From positions 1,302,001-1,366,000 of the forward strand of contig CP076020.1 in the NCBI GenBank assembly GCA_018622675.1: 64,000 nt of DNA. The letters are read 5' to 3'. Position numbers and translations under genes: made by a program. Below are positions 1 to 7,772 of this stretch, one piece after another. Every line of letters begins with the position of its first letter. Position 1 is the stretch's first letter. The notes under the pieces were generated by a model. That model ran no database searches, was not told the origin of the DNA, and saw only the letters and a program-made list of their open reading frames with translations. This DNA is from Mycoplasmatota bacterium. Lineage in GTDB: Bacteria > Bacillota_I > Bacilli_A > Izemoplasmatales > Hujiaoplasmataceae.

Positions 1-348
1 ATATATCATCACATCATTGATCCAAGAACAAATTATCCTGGTGGACATGCATTGGCAGTTTCAATTATCACAAGAGAGACAGCTCTTTCAGATATTTTAT
101 CAACAGCCATCTTCTTAATGGATTATGACGAAGGCTTAGACTATGTCAATAGCATTGATGATTTAGAAGCCATCTGGTATTTTAGCGAAGATGATATTAG
201 AATGTCAGAACAGGCTGATGATTATATTGTTCTTTTCAATGAAACTGAAGACCAAACAAATCATACTGTATATTATATGATAGGTGGTTCTATTTTATTC
301 CTATCAATCCTAGGTCTTGGTTATTACCTTTATAAAAAGAATCAATAA
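1..348 (+). CDS. FAD:protein FMN transferase (ApbE/Ftp) C-terminal part, 5' truncated
   Basis: The frame is open from the first base, so the gene starts outside the window. The first residues read YHHIIDPRTNYPGG, the ApbE signature (HIIDP.TG.P), followed by an A.SDILSTAIFLM stretch that matches the conserved ADALSTA/metal-site region near the end of the family. ApbE enzymes transfer FMN from FAD to Thr/Ser of extracytoplasmic flavoproteins. About 30 residues after the family core there is a hydrophobic segment (HTVYYMIGG to LGLGYYLYKK) with a lysine tail, so this protein probably has a C-terminal membrane anchor in addition to or instead of an N-terminal lipobox, which cannot be seen. Family assignment is strong; the anchor is inferred from hydrophobicity. 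Confidence 0.85.
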   Translation: MYHHIIDPRTNYPGGHALAVSIITRETALSDILSTAIFLMDYDEGLDYVNSIDDLEAIWYFSEDDIRMSEQADDYIVLFNETEDQTNHTVYYMIGGSILFLSILGLGYYLYKKNQ

Positions 349-402
349 AAAGATAGGTTGAATGTCAAGGATAGGGGTCTTTGATGTTTAAGAAAAGAAT
401 TT

Positions 403-440
403 AAAGATGATATTTCGTTTGAAGTATCGTCTTTTTCTTT
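403..440 (+). terminator. Intrinsic terminator-like hairpin after apbE-like gene
   Basis: AAAGATGAT (403-411) pairs with ATCGTCTTT (426-434, one G-U pair) and is followed by a T-rich run. It lies inside the proposed left end of the ISL3 element, so it may belong to the element rather than to the apbE-like gene. Confidence 0.55.
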
Positions 441-445
441 TTGTT

Positions 446-1714
446 TTAAAGTGAAGTAATAGGGCAATCATTATGAGTTAATGCAAATATTCTTAATCTA
501 AAGTGATCAAAGTTTCTATAGCCAAAGGCTATGCGTTTAATCACTTTGATTTTATTGTTCAAACCTTCAATAAAGCCATTGGTTAATTGTTTTTTGTCAT
601 AGGTAATAAATGAATTAATAATTTCTTCTTTCCAGTTTTTATAAGTCCTAGCGACTGTTTTGAATTCAGGTAACTTTGTTTGATATAAGTCATCTATAAA
701 TTGATTTATTACATCTCTAGCTTCATAATAAGATGTGCTATGCATCATTTCATAGAAGGAATCCTTTAAATCAATCGCCTTTTTCATATCTAGATCAAAG
801 TGTCTTACTTTATCAATAATCTCTCTCGCTGTAATGTGATAACCAAGCTTATAATCTTTAAAATGCTTGGTTGAAAGATTATAAGTATAAGCCAATATAT
901 GTTTCCAATATTTCTTTAAATAATGATATTCATAAGTACCTTTTCGATATTTCTTCATAACCCTTAATCTAACATCTTGAACGGCCCAATACATCTGTCT
1001 AATAAAATGATACTTATCAGCGATTAATTTGGCCTTAGGAAAGTATTTGTGAACCAGTTGTCTATAAGGATCCCATAAGTCTGATATGATGCATTTGACC
1101 TTATCTCGCTCTTTTTTGTCAATATGGGAGAAGTAATACTCTAGGTTATGTTTTCTTCTGTTAGGGAAAACGTCAATCAGTTTTTTATTGACTGGATCAG
1201 TCATAAGAAAAGCATATTTACCATAGCCATGAGATAAATTTTTAAACTCATCTATACTCAAGACTTCAGGTAAAACTTGCCTCCTAGGTCTAATATGAGT
1301 TTTAATGTGTCTCATAACTGTGTGAAATGATATATTTAAATGTCTACCAACATCTGTGATTGATTGTTTAAATCCATATTCTTTGATAATTAGTTGTTTC
1401 GTATAATTACTTATCTTATGATATTTTCTTACAAATTGATTCTCTTCAGGAAAACGTTTATGACAATCTTTACATAAATATCTTCGCCGCCTATATAGAA
1501 GTATCACTTTATATCCTAAATCAAATTGATGTTTTATCTTTCTTATCCTGTAATCATGAACCCTCTTGGTTAAACAACCACAGTGAGGACAGACATGTTC
1601 TCTAATAGGAAGTTCTAATTTAATATACTTAGTCCCTCTTTCTATAGAAATATCTTTAATAATAATATCTTCATCTTTCAAATTAAATAATTTACTGATA
1701 TAATGTTCATGCAT
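446..1714 (-). CDS. ISL3-family transposase
   Basis: 422 aa, the usual full length for ISL3 transposases. The N-terminus carries the zf-ISL3 zinc finger (CPHCGCLTKRVHDYR near residue 42, second pair CKDCHKRFPEEN near 80), then a helix-turn-helix (SITDVGRHLNISFHTVMRHI), then the DDE catalytic domain with the first Asp in VLSIDEF and the second in IISDLWDPYRQL, and an NGFIEGLNNKIKVIKR block near the C-terminus that holds the Glu. The start ATG at 1714 has AAAGGGG 8 nt upstream. The frame is intact, so the element may be active. A 13-bp inverted repeat covers the start codon (see separate feature). Confidence 0.93.
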   Translation of the reverse strand: MHEHYISKLFNLKDEDIIIKDISIERGTKYIKLELPIREHVCPHCGCLTKRVHDYRIRKIKHQFDLGYKVILLYRRRRYLCKDCHKRFPEENQFVRKYHKISNYTKQLIIKEYGFKQSITDVGRHLNISFHTVMRHIKTHIRPRRQVLPEVLSIDEFKNLSHGYGKYAFLMTDPVNKKLIDVFPNRRKHNLEYYFSHIDKKERDKVKCIISDLWDPYRQLVHKYFPKAKLIADKYHFIRQMYWAVQDVRLRVMKKYRKGTYEYHYLKKYWKHILAYTYNLSTKHFKDYKLGYHITAREIIDKVRHFDLDMKKAIDLKDSFYEMMHSTSYYEARDVINQFIDDLYQTKLPEFKTVARTYKNWKEEIINSFITYDKKQLTNGFIEGLNNKIKVIKRIAFGYRNFDHFRLRIFALTHNDCPITSL

Positions 1715-1779
1715 GAATAGGACCCCTTTCGATTGGGAGTAGGTAACTTAATTATAAAGGATGATTCCTATTCATGCAC
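1710..1779 (-). promoter_or_regulatory. Transposase start-codon hairpin and internal -10
   Basis: A perfect 13-bp inverted repeat, TGCATGAATAGGA (1710-1722) and TCCTATTCATGCA (1767-1779), has the transposase ATG (1712-1714) in one arm and the AAAGGGG ribosome site next to it. A TATAAT -10 (minus strand, 1752-1757) lies between the arms. A transcript started there would lack the outer arm, while read-through RNA from outside would contain both and could hide the start codon. No good -35 is visible. Confidence 0.5.
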
Positions 1780-1879
1780 TTTTAATTTATAAACATCTTT
1801 TTATTAACACCCCTAAGAAAATTATAGAACCAAAAGATATAAGATAAAAACAAATACCTTTGAATTTTCAAAGGTATTT

Positions 1880-2383
1880 TTATTTTGCAAAATATAAAAA
1901 TTTATCTTCTAAACTTAATATTACTTTTTTTGCTAAATATGCGGTTAACAATCCTGTCGGAACACTAACCATAACTAAATATGGTAAAATCACAGCTAAG
2001 GCAGGGTCAGCTAAAGTCATAGCCGCTATCACTTGTCCAACCATATGCATAGTTGACCCTAAAACAGAAATACCATAGATAGAAAAATTAAATTTTTTAA
2101 TGATAATCATAGAAATAATGGCAAACATACCTCCAGTGACTGAAATCCAAAAAGAATTGGAAAACAATCCACTATAGGTTAAAGCAACGATTAATAATCT
2201 TGCTAGTACAACTGTAAATGCATCTTTATCAGTAAAAGTCATTAAAATAATTAATGTAATTACATTTGCCAGCCCTAGTTTGACACCTGGTATAAAAATG
2301 ACTGATATTAATGATTCAATAATACTCAAAACAACAGCCAGCGCTACCATTACTGCTAAAAAGACTAATTTTCTTGTTTTCAC
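1880..2383 (-). CDS. Gx transporter family / ECF S-component-like membrane protein (heptaprenyl diphosphate synthase component I family)
   Basis: About 167 aa, five or six hydrophobic segments, with the GVKLGLANVITLIILM block typical of the Gx transporter/'HepT component I' family (PF07456), which resembles ECF transporter S components. Members probably bind a small hydrophobic or vitamin-like substrate; the substrate here is unknown. I chose the GTG at 2383 (VKTRKLVFLAVMVALAVVLS) because AGAGGG lies 7 nt upstream. A longer ATG frame at 2452 would overlap the upstream gene by 59 nt and lacks family sequence. It is the last gene of a four-gene minus-strand operon. In Bacillota this family often sits near ApbE/FMN-binding genes, and here an apbE-like tail lies just across the IS. 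Confidence 0.75.
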   Translation of the reverse strand: MKTRKLVFLAVMVALAVVLSIIESLISVIFIPGVKLGLANVITLIILMTFTDKDAFTVVLARLLIVALTYSGLFSNSFWISVTGGMFAIISMIIIKKFNFSIYGISVLGSTMHMVGQVIAAMTLADPALAVILPYLVMVSVPTGLLTAYLAKKVILSLEDKFLYFAK

Positions 2384-2393
2384 AAACAACCCT

Positions 2394-2810
2394 CTATTTC
2401 TTGATAAGTAAGTATCTATATAGCATTGTGATTGGCCAGAATAATAATCCAATACACACCATCACAAACCATAGTATTTTATCAAAAAACTCATAAAATG
2501 TAAAGTTGATAAAAATTGTTAGTCCTACAATAATGATATAACCCCATATTGAGTAAAAAACTTGAGTTTTACGTTTTTTAATGATCGACGCTTTTCTTTG
2601 TTTTTCTGGAAAAGCACTTAAAACATCTTCTGTATCACCAAATTCGCTAATTGAGCGCTTTATTGCTTCGTCTCTTGATGTACCTTCTTCAACTAAGTCA
2701 TCTACTTTTTCTTCTAAAGAAGTCGTTAATATTTTTATCAACTCTTTCTTATCTTTATCGTTAAAATAGTCTTTTAATAGCTTTGTTATAAATGATTTAA
2801 TTTTATTCAT
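2394..2810 (-). CDS. HAAS/permease-prefix-like membrane protein paired with PadR
   Basis: 138 aa. The N-terminal half has the HAAS/DUF1700-type signature (KKELIKILTTSLEEKVDDL, then GTSRDEAIKRSISEFGD), followed by two transmembrane segments (about 88-105 and 112-132). Such proteins are typically encoded directly after a PadR regulator and are thought to help the regulator sense the membrane. Here the start overlaps the padR stop by 8 nt, so the two are translationally coupled. No enzymatic motif is seen. Confidence 0.72.
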   Translation of the reverse strand: MNKIKSFITKLLKDYFNDKDKKELIKILTTSLEEKVDDLVEEGTSRDEAIKRSISEFGDTEDVLSAFPEKQRKASIIKKRKTQVFYSIWGYIIIVGLTIFINFTFYEFFDKILWFVMVCIGLLFWPITMLYRYLLIKK

Positions 2811-3138
2811 TTTGAGGAACTCCCAACATATTATGCATTATCTTTTTAAGCACTTTCCATTCTTTGATCATTTCTATTAAATAAGCTTTACCTAATGGCG
2901 TAATTTGATAGTACCTTCTTTTTCTCCCATGACTTTTTTCGCCAAGGTATGACGAAATTAACTCTTTGTTTTCTAGTCTTTGTAAGACCGAATAAAGAGT
3001 TGCTTCTTTTATGTTAAATAAATTATTTGATTTAGTTTTAATCACATTAACCAATTCATATCCATACATGTCCTTTTCAGTTAAAAGGTTTAATATAATT
3101 GTGTCAATATGACCTCTTATAACATCTGAGCTAATCAT
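2803..3138 (-). CDS. PadR-family transcriptional regulator
   Basis: 111 aa, usual for PadR-s1 type regulators. MISSDVIRGHIDTIILNLLTEKDMYGYELVNVI is represented by the conserved ILNLL...YGYEL motif of the winged helix; LYSVLQRLENKELI is the recognition region and KRRYYQITPLGK the wing. A C-terminal helix for dimerisation follows. PadR proteins usually repress their own operon and nearby membrane genes. The gene lies 6 nt after the DegV gene and overlaps the HAAS-like gene, so all four genes from 4002 to 1880 are probably one transcript. Confidence 0.9.
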   Translation of the reverse strand: MISSDVIRGHIDTIILNLLTEKDMYGYELVNVIKTKSNNLFNIKEATLYSVLQRLENKELISSYLGEKSHGRKRRYYQITPLGKAYLIEMIKEWKVLKKIMHNMLGVPQNE

Positions 3139-3144
3139 ACAAGG

Positions 3145-4002
3145 CTACTTTCTTATTTTTAAATATCCAATCGTTATTGCTTTAGGACCTGAATGAGCAC
3201 CTACAGCAGGTGTAAGCAAATAATCATTAATTGTTTTATATTCTGGTCTTTTTTCTAAAACAACATTTTTAATATATTCTGCAGTTTCTGGGTTATTTGC
3301 ATGGATAATAAAAGGTTCAACTTCAAAATCTTTTGTTTCATCTATGAACTTAGCTATAACTCTATTAACTGCTTTTTTAAAAGTTCTAATTTTTTCAATA
3401 CTCACAACTTTGCCTTCTTCATTGATTTCTAATAAAGGTTTAATTTTTAAAACATTAGCCATGATTGCTTGAGCATTGGTTAATCGACCATTTTTGACTA
3501 AATACCTTAAATCGCTGACAGCAAAATAGATTTTATTGTTATCTCTTATATACCTTAAATCTTCTAATATTTGATCTATGGTTTTTCCTGCTTTATATCC
3601 TTCATAAGCAGTAAAAATCATTTTACATTCAATATAACCAACAGTTTTCGAATCAAAAACATGAATATCAACGCCATCAATCATTTTAGACGCTAAAACT
3701 GCATTGTCATATATACCGCTCATATTACTTGAGATAGTAACAAAAAGGATAGTATCACAACCTTCTGCTTTTAAATCTTCATAAAATTCAAGCATTTTTC
3801 CAGTTGAGGCCATTGAGGTTCTAGGAAATAAACTGGTATCTTCCTCTAATTTATCGTAAAACTTATCTGCAGTCAATTCTTCATAATCGACATATTCTTG
3901 ATCACCTAAAAGAATTGTTGATCTAACAACCCGAACGTCTATATCATGTTCTATATAATCTATTGCTGAATTCGTGCATACCATTAATCCTAATTTTTTC
4001 AT
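3145..4002 (-). CDS. DegV-family fatty-acid-binding protein (FakB-like)
   Basis: 285 aa, usual length. It begins VCTNSAIDY (the DegV I.TDSA.DL equivalent), has TSMASTGKMLEFYEDL, NMSGIYDNAVLASKM (the SS.LSGTY.SA motif), the ...LRYLVKNGRLTNAQA block and the C-terminal VGAHSGPKAITIGY motif. FakB proteins hold a fatty acid that FakA phosphorylates for membrane lipid synthesis; no fakA is seen in the window. I chose the ATG at 4002 because AAGGGGG precedes it; the ATG at 4023 has no ribosome site. First gene of the operon with PadR. Confidence 0.9.
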   Translation of the reverse strand: MKKLGLMVCTNSAIDYIEHDIDVRVVRSTILLGDQEYVDYEELTADKFYDKLEEDTSLFPRTSMASTGKMLEFYEDLKAEGCDTILFVTISSNMSGIYDNAVLASKMIDGVDIHVFDSKTVGYIECKMIFTAYEGYKAGKTIDQILEDLRYIRDNNKIYFAVSDLRYLVKNGRLTNAQAIMANVLKIKPLLEINEEGKVVSIEKIRTFKKAVNRVIAKFIDETKDFEVEPFIIHANNPETAEYIKNVVLEKRPEYKTINDYLLTPAVGAHSGPKAITIGYLKIRK

Positions 4003-4059
4003 AAATCCCCCTTGTTTATCCATTATATATTAATTTTTGTAATTATTAAACGAATATTT

Positions 4060-5586
4060 TCATAAATTATGAGACTTTGACTTAAGCGTTTTTTCCAATT
4101 CTAGTTTTTCACTTGTTCTAGTCTCTTTCATTTCATACATATTCATGTCAGCTTTAGACATGACTTTATCAAAACTCTTTCCGCCTTTATTAGTAGCTAT
4201 TCCATAAGAAAACCCTATGTTTTTGAGAGGATTTTTGTTGTATGCTTGGTTTTTAATATCATCCATCATCTCTTCTATTTCTTTTTTAGTCCTGTTACAT
4301 ATAATTAATAAAAATTCATCCCCACCTAATCTAATAGGGGTGATGCCTTCATTCTCATCAGCAAGTCTTTTAAGAATTTTTGAGAACCGGATAAGCAATT
4401 CATCTCCAGCTCGATGACCAAGATAATCATTCATTAATTTCAAAGCATCTAAGTCAAATATAACTATTGCATATTGGTCATTTTGATAATAGTTTTTTCT
4501 AATATCTTCTAGGTAATTTCTATTATAAATATCAGTCATCGAATCATGGTTGATTACATAGTCCATATCATGAATATATTTTTGAATTTTTGTTTCATCA
4601 TAAAACAAGACCAAGTGTCCTGAAAACTTCAAAAACGGCATATTAATATCTTTTGTTTGCATATGCAAATAATCTTTGTTTTTATCATATTCTTTAGGCA
4701 TGTTTTTCGCACTAGAATAAATGATTGCTTGACTTGAAGCTGATGTCATAAAATCATCAAAAGAAATATCTTCTTGATTCAAATTTAAATCAAATTTTTT
4801 AGCTAAGGCCTTGGAAGCATCTACAACAAAGCCTTTATGGTTAATCACTAAATACATCTCTCTTAAGTTATTCAATATAAACTGATGATTATCTAACTTT
4901 AAAATCAATCTCACATCACGGATATATATAACAAAATATATCACTGTTGTTAAGACTACAAATGCCATATAAGTTGGATCTAATACAAAAGAGTAAACAA
5001 AAACATGAATTGCATTAGCCAAAACACCTACAATGATACTAAAAACAAATATAAAAAATGGTAGGTAATCTTTATTATCTTTCATTTGTATATACAATTT
5101 CCTTAAAATCAATATTGTGGAAATAAACAAAAGCATGTAAGAAAACACAACATGAATATAATAAATTAGTCCTATTCTCGCGGTTCTTAACATTTCTTCA
5201 TTAATATTATCAGAATAAGCTAATTTTATGAAGAGTTGATGAGATGAATTAGTTAAAACAACAACAACTTCGATTATAATGAGCATTAAGAAAAATATTT
5301 TGATTTTTAAAGGTATTACTTTTTCTATATAATGCATCAATGATAAAAACACAAGGATAGTTGCGGTTAAGACAACAGGATACATTAACATGATCATGTA
5401 ATACAAAAATAATGGATTGGTTATTATGTATCTAAAACCAATGATTAATGACCAAATAAATATGGTCATACTTAAATATTTAAAGTACTTATACTTTTTA
5501 TTGGTTGAAAAAACATCAATTCTTACTATAGGTAAAAAGGATACAATAGCAAGAACTAAATATATTAACCATAAATAGATAGTCAT
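4060..5586 (-). CDS. Membrane-bound GGDEF (diguanylate cyclase) protein
   Basis: About 508 aa. The N-terminal part has about seven transmembrane segments (to residue 230), like the 7TM sensor modules of histidine kinases, then a PAS-like linker (LREMYLVINHKGFVVDASKAL), then a C-terminal GGDEF domain with an intact RLGGDEFLLI active-site loop and HDSMTDIYNRNYLE near its start. The RxxD product-inhibition site expected five residues before GGDEF is absent. It should make cyclic di-GMP in response to an unknown signal. The start at 5586 is set by AAGGAGG 7 nt upstream; the longer frame to 5658 has no ribosome site. Confidence 0.88.
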   Translation of the reverse strand: MTIYLWLIYLVLAIVSFLPIVRIDVFSTNKKYKYFKYLSMTIFIWSLIIGFRYIITNPLFLYYMIMLMYPVVLTATILVFLSLMHYIEKVIPLKIKIFFLMLIIIEVVVVLTNSSHQLFIKLAYSDNINEEMLRTARIGLIYYIHVVFSYMLLFISTILILRKLYIQMKDNKDYLPFFIFVFSIIVGVLANAIHVFVYSFVLDPTYMAFVVLTTVIYFVIYIRDVRLILKLDNHQFILNNLREMYLVINHKGFVVDASKALAKKFDLNLNQEDISFDDFMTSASSQAIIYSSAKNMPKEYDKNKDYLHMQTKDINMPFLKFSGHLVLFYDETKIQKYIHDMDYVINHDSMTDIYNRNYLEDIRKNYYQNDQYAIVIFDLDALKLMNDYLGHRAGDELLIRFSKILKRLADENEGITPIRLGGDEFLLIICNRTKKEIEEMMDDIKNQAYNKNPLKNIGFSYGIATNKGGKSFDKVMSKADMNMYEMKETRTSEKLELEKTLKSKSHNL

Positions 5587-5755
5587 AACACACCTCCTTA
5601 GTTGTCCTTGTATTAATATTTTAACATACTTTATCAAAATAGTTACCGATAAACCCATACATCATTTATGCTTATAAGTATTTCACGATTATTTTTAAAA
5701 TATTAGCAAAATATGATAGAATACTTATACAATAAGCAAAGGGGTTGTGATCATT

Positions 5756-6322
5756 ATGAAAAAAAGAATTGTTGTTACAATGCCTATGATTTCATTATTC
5801 TTATTACTAGTCAGCGGCTTTGTTTTTAATAACTGGAGGTTAGGATTCAGTTTTCTTTTATTAATACCTTTATCTACCATTCTATTAAGCAATCAAATTG
5901 GTAAAAGGATTTATCAAAATATGCCATTAATTACAATTATATTATTTTTTTGGTTGGCCTTCGGCTTAGATTTAGCTCATCCTGGTTGGGTTGTCTTCTT
6001 CTTAATTCCAATTTCCGATATGATTTATCGTGGTCATATCAATGCTAGAAAACTAGTAAGTGTTATCATAACCATTATTTATGTGATTATCGGCATTCTT
6101 TACACAAGAAATTTTTTCCCAGAATCACTTAAAGTTTTTGGTGATAGTTTTTGGCATCCTGGTTGGTTAATCTTTTTGTTAATTCCCATTATAAATAATT
6201 TATTCTTTCCAAATAAATCAAGTTTTATTTATTTTAAAAAAGCAGACTGGAAAAATAAATTTAATACTTACATGAATAGTGATTATTCAGATGATCACCA
6301 TGATTACTATGACCAATCGTAA
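5756..6322 (+). CDS. Membrane protein with repeated HPGW-FLIP motif, function unknown
   Basis: 188 aa with five or six transmembrane segments. Two repeats, AHPGWVVFFLIPI and WHPGWLIFLLIPI, end up at equivalent points of two halves; this motif is common in small Bacillota membrane proteins of unknown function that are often coupled to regulators. The tail is cytoplasmic-looking and rich in Asp/His/Tyr (DYSDDHHDYYDQS), which could bind metal, but that is speculation. A GTG at 5747 is an alternative start, but it lies only 2 nt from the AAGGGG ribosome site, so the ATG at 5756 is preferred. Monocistronic, ended by the terminator at 6359. Confidence 0.7.
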   Translation: MKKRIVVTMPMISLFLLLVSGFVFNNWRLGFSFLLLIPLSTILLSNQIGKRIYQNMPLITIILFFWLAFGLDLAHPGWVVFFLIPISDMIYRGHINARKLVSVIITIIYVIIGILYTRNFFPESLKVFGDSFWHPGWLIFLLIPIINNLFFPNKSSFIYFKKADWKNKFNTYMNSDYSDDHHDYYDQS

Positions 6323-6358
6323 CAATTTCTCTACACAATGAGCTAAGAAAGCAAAATA

Positions 6359-6390
6359 AAAACATGGATTTCTCCATGTTTTTTCATTTT
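6359..6390. terminator. Bidirectional terminator between convergent genes
   Basis: AAAACATGGA (6359-6368) and TCCATGTTTT (6373-6382) form a 10-bp stem with a 4-nt loop, followed by T-runs on the plus side and preceded by A-runs that serve the minus-strand DUF523 gene. Confidence 0.85.
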
Positions 6391-6391
6391 T

Positions 6392-6811
6392 TTATGTATC
6401 TAAATGAATTACTTGAATATGATTGTCTTTTAAGAATTTGGTTGTTACACCTTGACCTTTAATCAATTTATTTGTAAAACTACCATCATAAATTGATAAA
6501 AAACCACATGATGGTGAACCATCTTTTAATATAACTTGATTACAATCATTCTCTTTTAATTTTGTTAAACTCAAATGTTTTCCTAAATTAAAAGCTTCAG
6601 TTACATCTACATTGTTTTGGTTTAAAACTTTACCGTTAGCTTGAATCTCACATGGAATTCTTGGTGTTGATAGTCCTCCCATAACTTCAGGGCATATTAA
6701 AACAACTTCTTTTCCAGCAATATAACGTAAGACTTCTAAATTTAAATTATCTTTACCATTATATTTGCAATTTATACCCAACAAACAGGCACTAACTCCA
6801 ATTTTTTCCAT
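6392..6811 (-). CDS. DUF523 family protein
   Basis: 139 aa, normal for a stand-alone DUF523 domain. Conserved cysteines are visible at VSACLLGINCKYNG, ICPEVMGG and DGSPSCGFLSIYDG, a pattern that suggests iron-sulfur or metal binding, together with the LSTPRIPCEI block. DUF523 proteins have been linked to 2-thiouracil desulfurisation/tRNA thiouridine chemistry, but the role here is not known. The ATG overlaps the stop of the KH-domain gene by one base (TAATG), so it is cotranscribed with rpsP and khpA. Confidence 0.88.
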   Translation of the reverse strand: MEKIGVSACLLGINCKYNGKDNLNLEVLRYIAGKEVVLICPEVMGGLSTPRIPCEIQANGKVLNQNNVDVTEAFNLGKHLSLTKLKENDCNQVILKDGSPSCGFLSIYDGSFTNKLIKGQGVTTKFLKDNHIQVIHLDT

Positions 6812-7062
6812 TATTCAAAAGAATCTATATCAATCTTAATTCTTTTTCCTATTCTTGAAGCGGCAGCATAAGAAATAGTACGAATTGCATTCGCAATACG
6901 TCCACCTTTTCCTATAACTCTTCCTAGGTCTTCTTTATTGACTAGTATTTGAATCGTGATTGATTGTTCATCTTCAGAAAACTTTTTAACCAAAAGGTCT
7001 TCAGGATGGATCACTAATGGCATAACTAAATCAAAAACTAGTTTTTCAAAATCTATCGCCAT
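6811..7062 (-). CDS. khpA: KH-domain RNA-binding protein KhpA (YlqC)
   Basis: 83 aa, a single type II KH domain with the RNA-contacting GKGGRI loop (residues about 54-59) and the flanking GRVIGKGG...ANAIRTISYAAA helix. KhpA forms an RNA-binding pair with KhpB and affects cell division and small RNAs in Bacillota. It follows rpsP by 11 nt, the conserved rpsP-ylqC order in Bacillota. No unusual residues. Confidence 0.93.
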   Translation of the reverse strand: MAIDFEKLVFDLVMPLVIHPEDLLVKKFSEDEQSITIQILVNKEDLGRVIGKGGRIANAIRTISYAAASRIGKRIKIDIDSFE

Positions 7063-7073
7063 TATAATACCTG

Positions 7074-7343
7074 CTACTTATTTTTCTTTTCTGTTAAAAA
7101 TTCGCTCATAACGCCAACTTTAGCAAATAAGCTTTTAACAGTATCTGTTGGTTGTGCGCCTAAATGTAACCATTTTTTCGCCAATTCATTATCTATATTA
7201 ATAGACGCTGGTTTAGTAGTTGGATCATATGTTCCAACGATTTCCAAATATCTACCATCACGTTTTTTTCTTGAATCTGCAGCTACAACTCTGTAGAATG
7301 GTCTCTTTTTAGTACCAAATCTTTGTAATCTTAATTTTACCAT
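7074..7343 (-). CDS. rpsP: 30S ribosomal protein bS16
   Basis: 89 aa. The N-terminus [17 protein letters not shown] followed by [23 protein letters not shown] is the bS16 signature. Component of the 30S body needed for assembly. First gene of rpsP-khpA-DUF523 on the minus strand. AGGAGGT precedes the ATG at 7343. Full length. Confidence 0.97.
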   Translation of the reverse strand: MVKLRLQRFGTKKRPFYRVVAADSRKKRDGRYLEIVGTYDPTTKPASINIDNELAKKWLHLGAQPTDTVKSLFAKVGVMSEFLTEKKNK

Positions 7344-7388
7344 TATAATACCTCCTATAATATTTTCATGAAAATTTTACCATAAAAA

Positions 7389-7426
7389 AATGAACCTGTC
7401 AAGGTTTTTTACTTGACAGGTTCATT
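7389..7426 (-). terminator. Strong intrinsic terminator after ylbG
   Basis: A 15-bp perfect stem (7389-7403 with 7412-7426, AATGAACCTGTCAAG and its complement) with an 8-nt loop is followed on the minus strand by a T-run. The stem includes part of the ylbG stop codon, and it separates ylbG from rpsP. Confidence 0.92.
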
Positions 7427-7655
7427 ATCCAGAAAAACTAAATTCTTCCATATCGATTCTTGAACTTTCTACTTTTTTAACAAGTTTAATTTTTCGTAAA
7501 GCTTTTTCTATTTCATCATATTTACTCTCATTAACATAACCTGTTAAATACTTTCCTAATTTATTTACATAGGTTATATTTATATCAAAATGATTCAGCT
7601 TTTTTAGTAATTTATGACTTCTAAAATAAATAACGATTCCTTTTCTTTTTACCAT
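7425..7655 (-). CDS. ylbG: YlbG (DUF2129) family protein
   Basis: 76 aa. MVKRKGIVIYFRSHK and the later YVNESKYDEIEKALRKIKLVKKVE match the small YlbG/DUF2129 family (UPF0298), a ferredoxin-fold protein found across Bacillales and relatives with no settled function. AAAAGGGTGAT lies before the ATG. Single gene ended by the 15-bp terminator hairpin. Confidence 0.88.
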   Translation of the reverse strand: MVKRKGIVIYFRSHKLLKKLNHFDINITYVNKLGKYLTGYVNESKYDEIEKALRKIKLVKKVESSRIDMEEFSFSG

Positions 7656-7748
7656 TCTATCACCCTTTTTTAGTTAATTTAATATATCATAATTTAATTG
7701 TCTTTTCAAGCAATCAAGCATCAAATACTTTATTTTTCTTGAATTATT

Positions 7749-7757
7749 TGCTATAAT
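7749..7757 (+). promoter_or_regulatory. Extended -10 promoter for def
   Basis: TGCTATAAT (TGnTATAAT) lies 15 nt upstream of the def start. No clear -35 is seen, which is usual for extended -10 promoters. Confidence 0.5.
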
Positions 7758-7772
7758 CTATGTGGTGATAAT

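Larger units (their letters stand above)
374..1813 (-). mobile_element. ISL3-family insertion sequence
   Basis: One transposase gene flanked by imperfect terminal inverted repeats: left GGGGTCTTTGATGTTTA (374-390); right end, read inward from 1813, GGGGT, a longer A/T spacer, then GATGTTTA (down to 1790). Both ends share the GGGGT tip and GATGTTTA but differ in spacer length, so the exact ends are uncertain. No 8-bp target duplication was found by eye. The element sits between the apbE-like tail and a convergent minus-strand operon. Confidence 0.7.

Noticed and set aside
366-1822. 8-bp target duplication for the ISL3 element
   Set aside because: Bases flanking both proposed ends do not match, so the insertion is old or the ends are not exactly placed.
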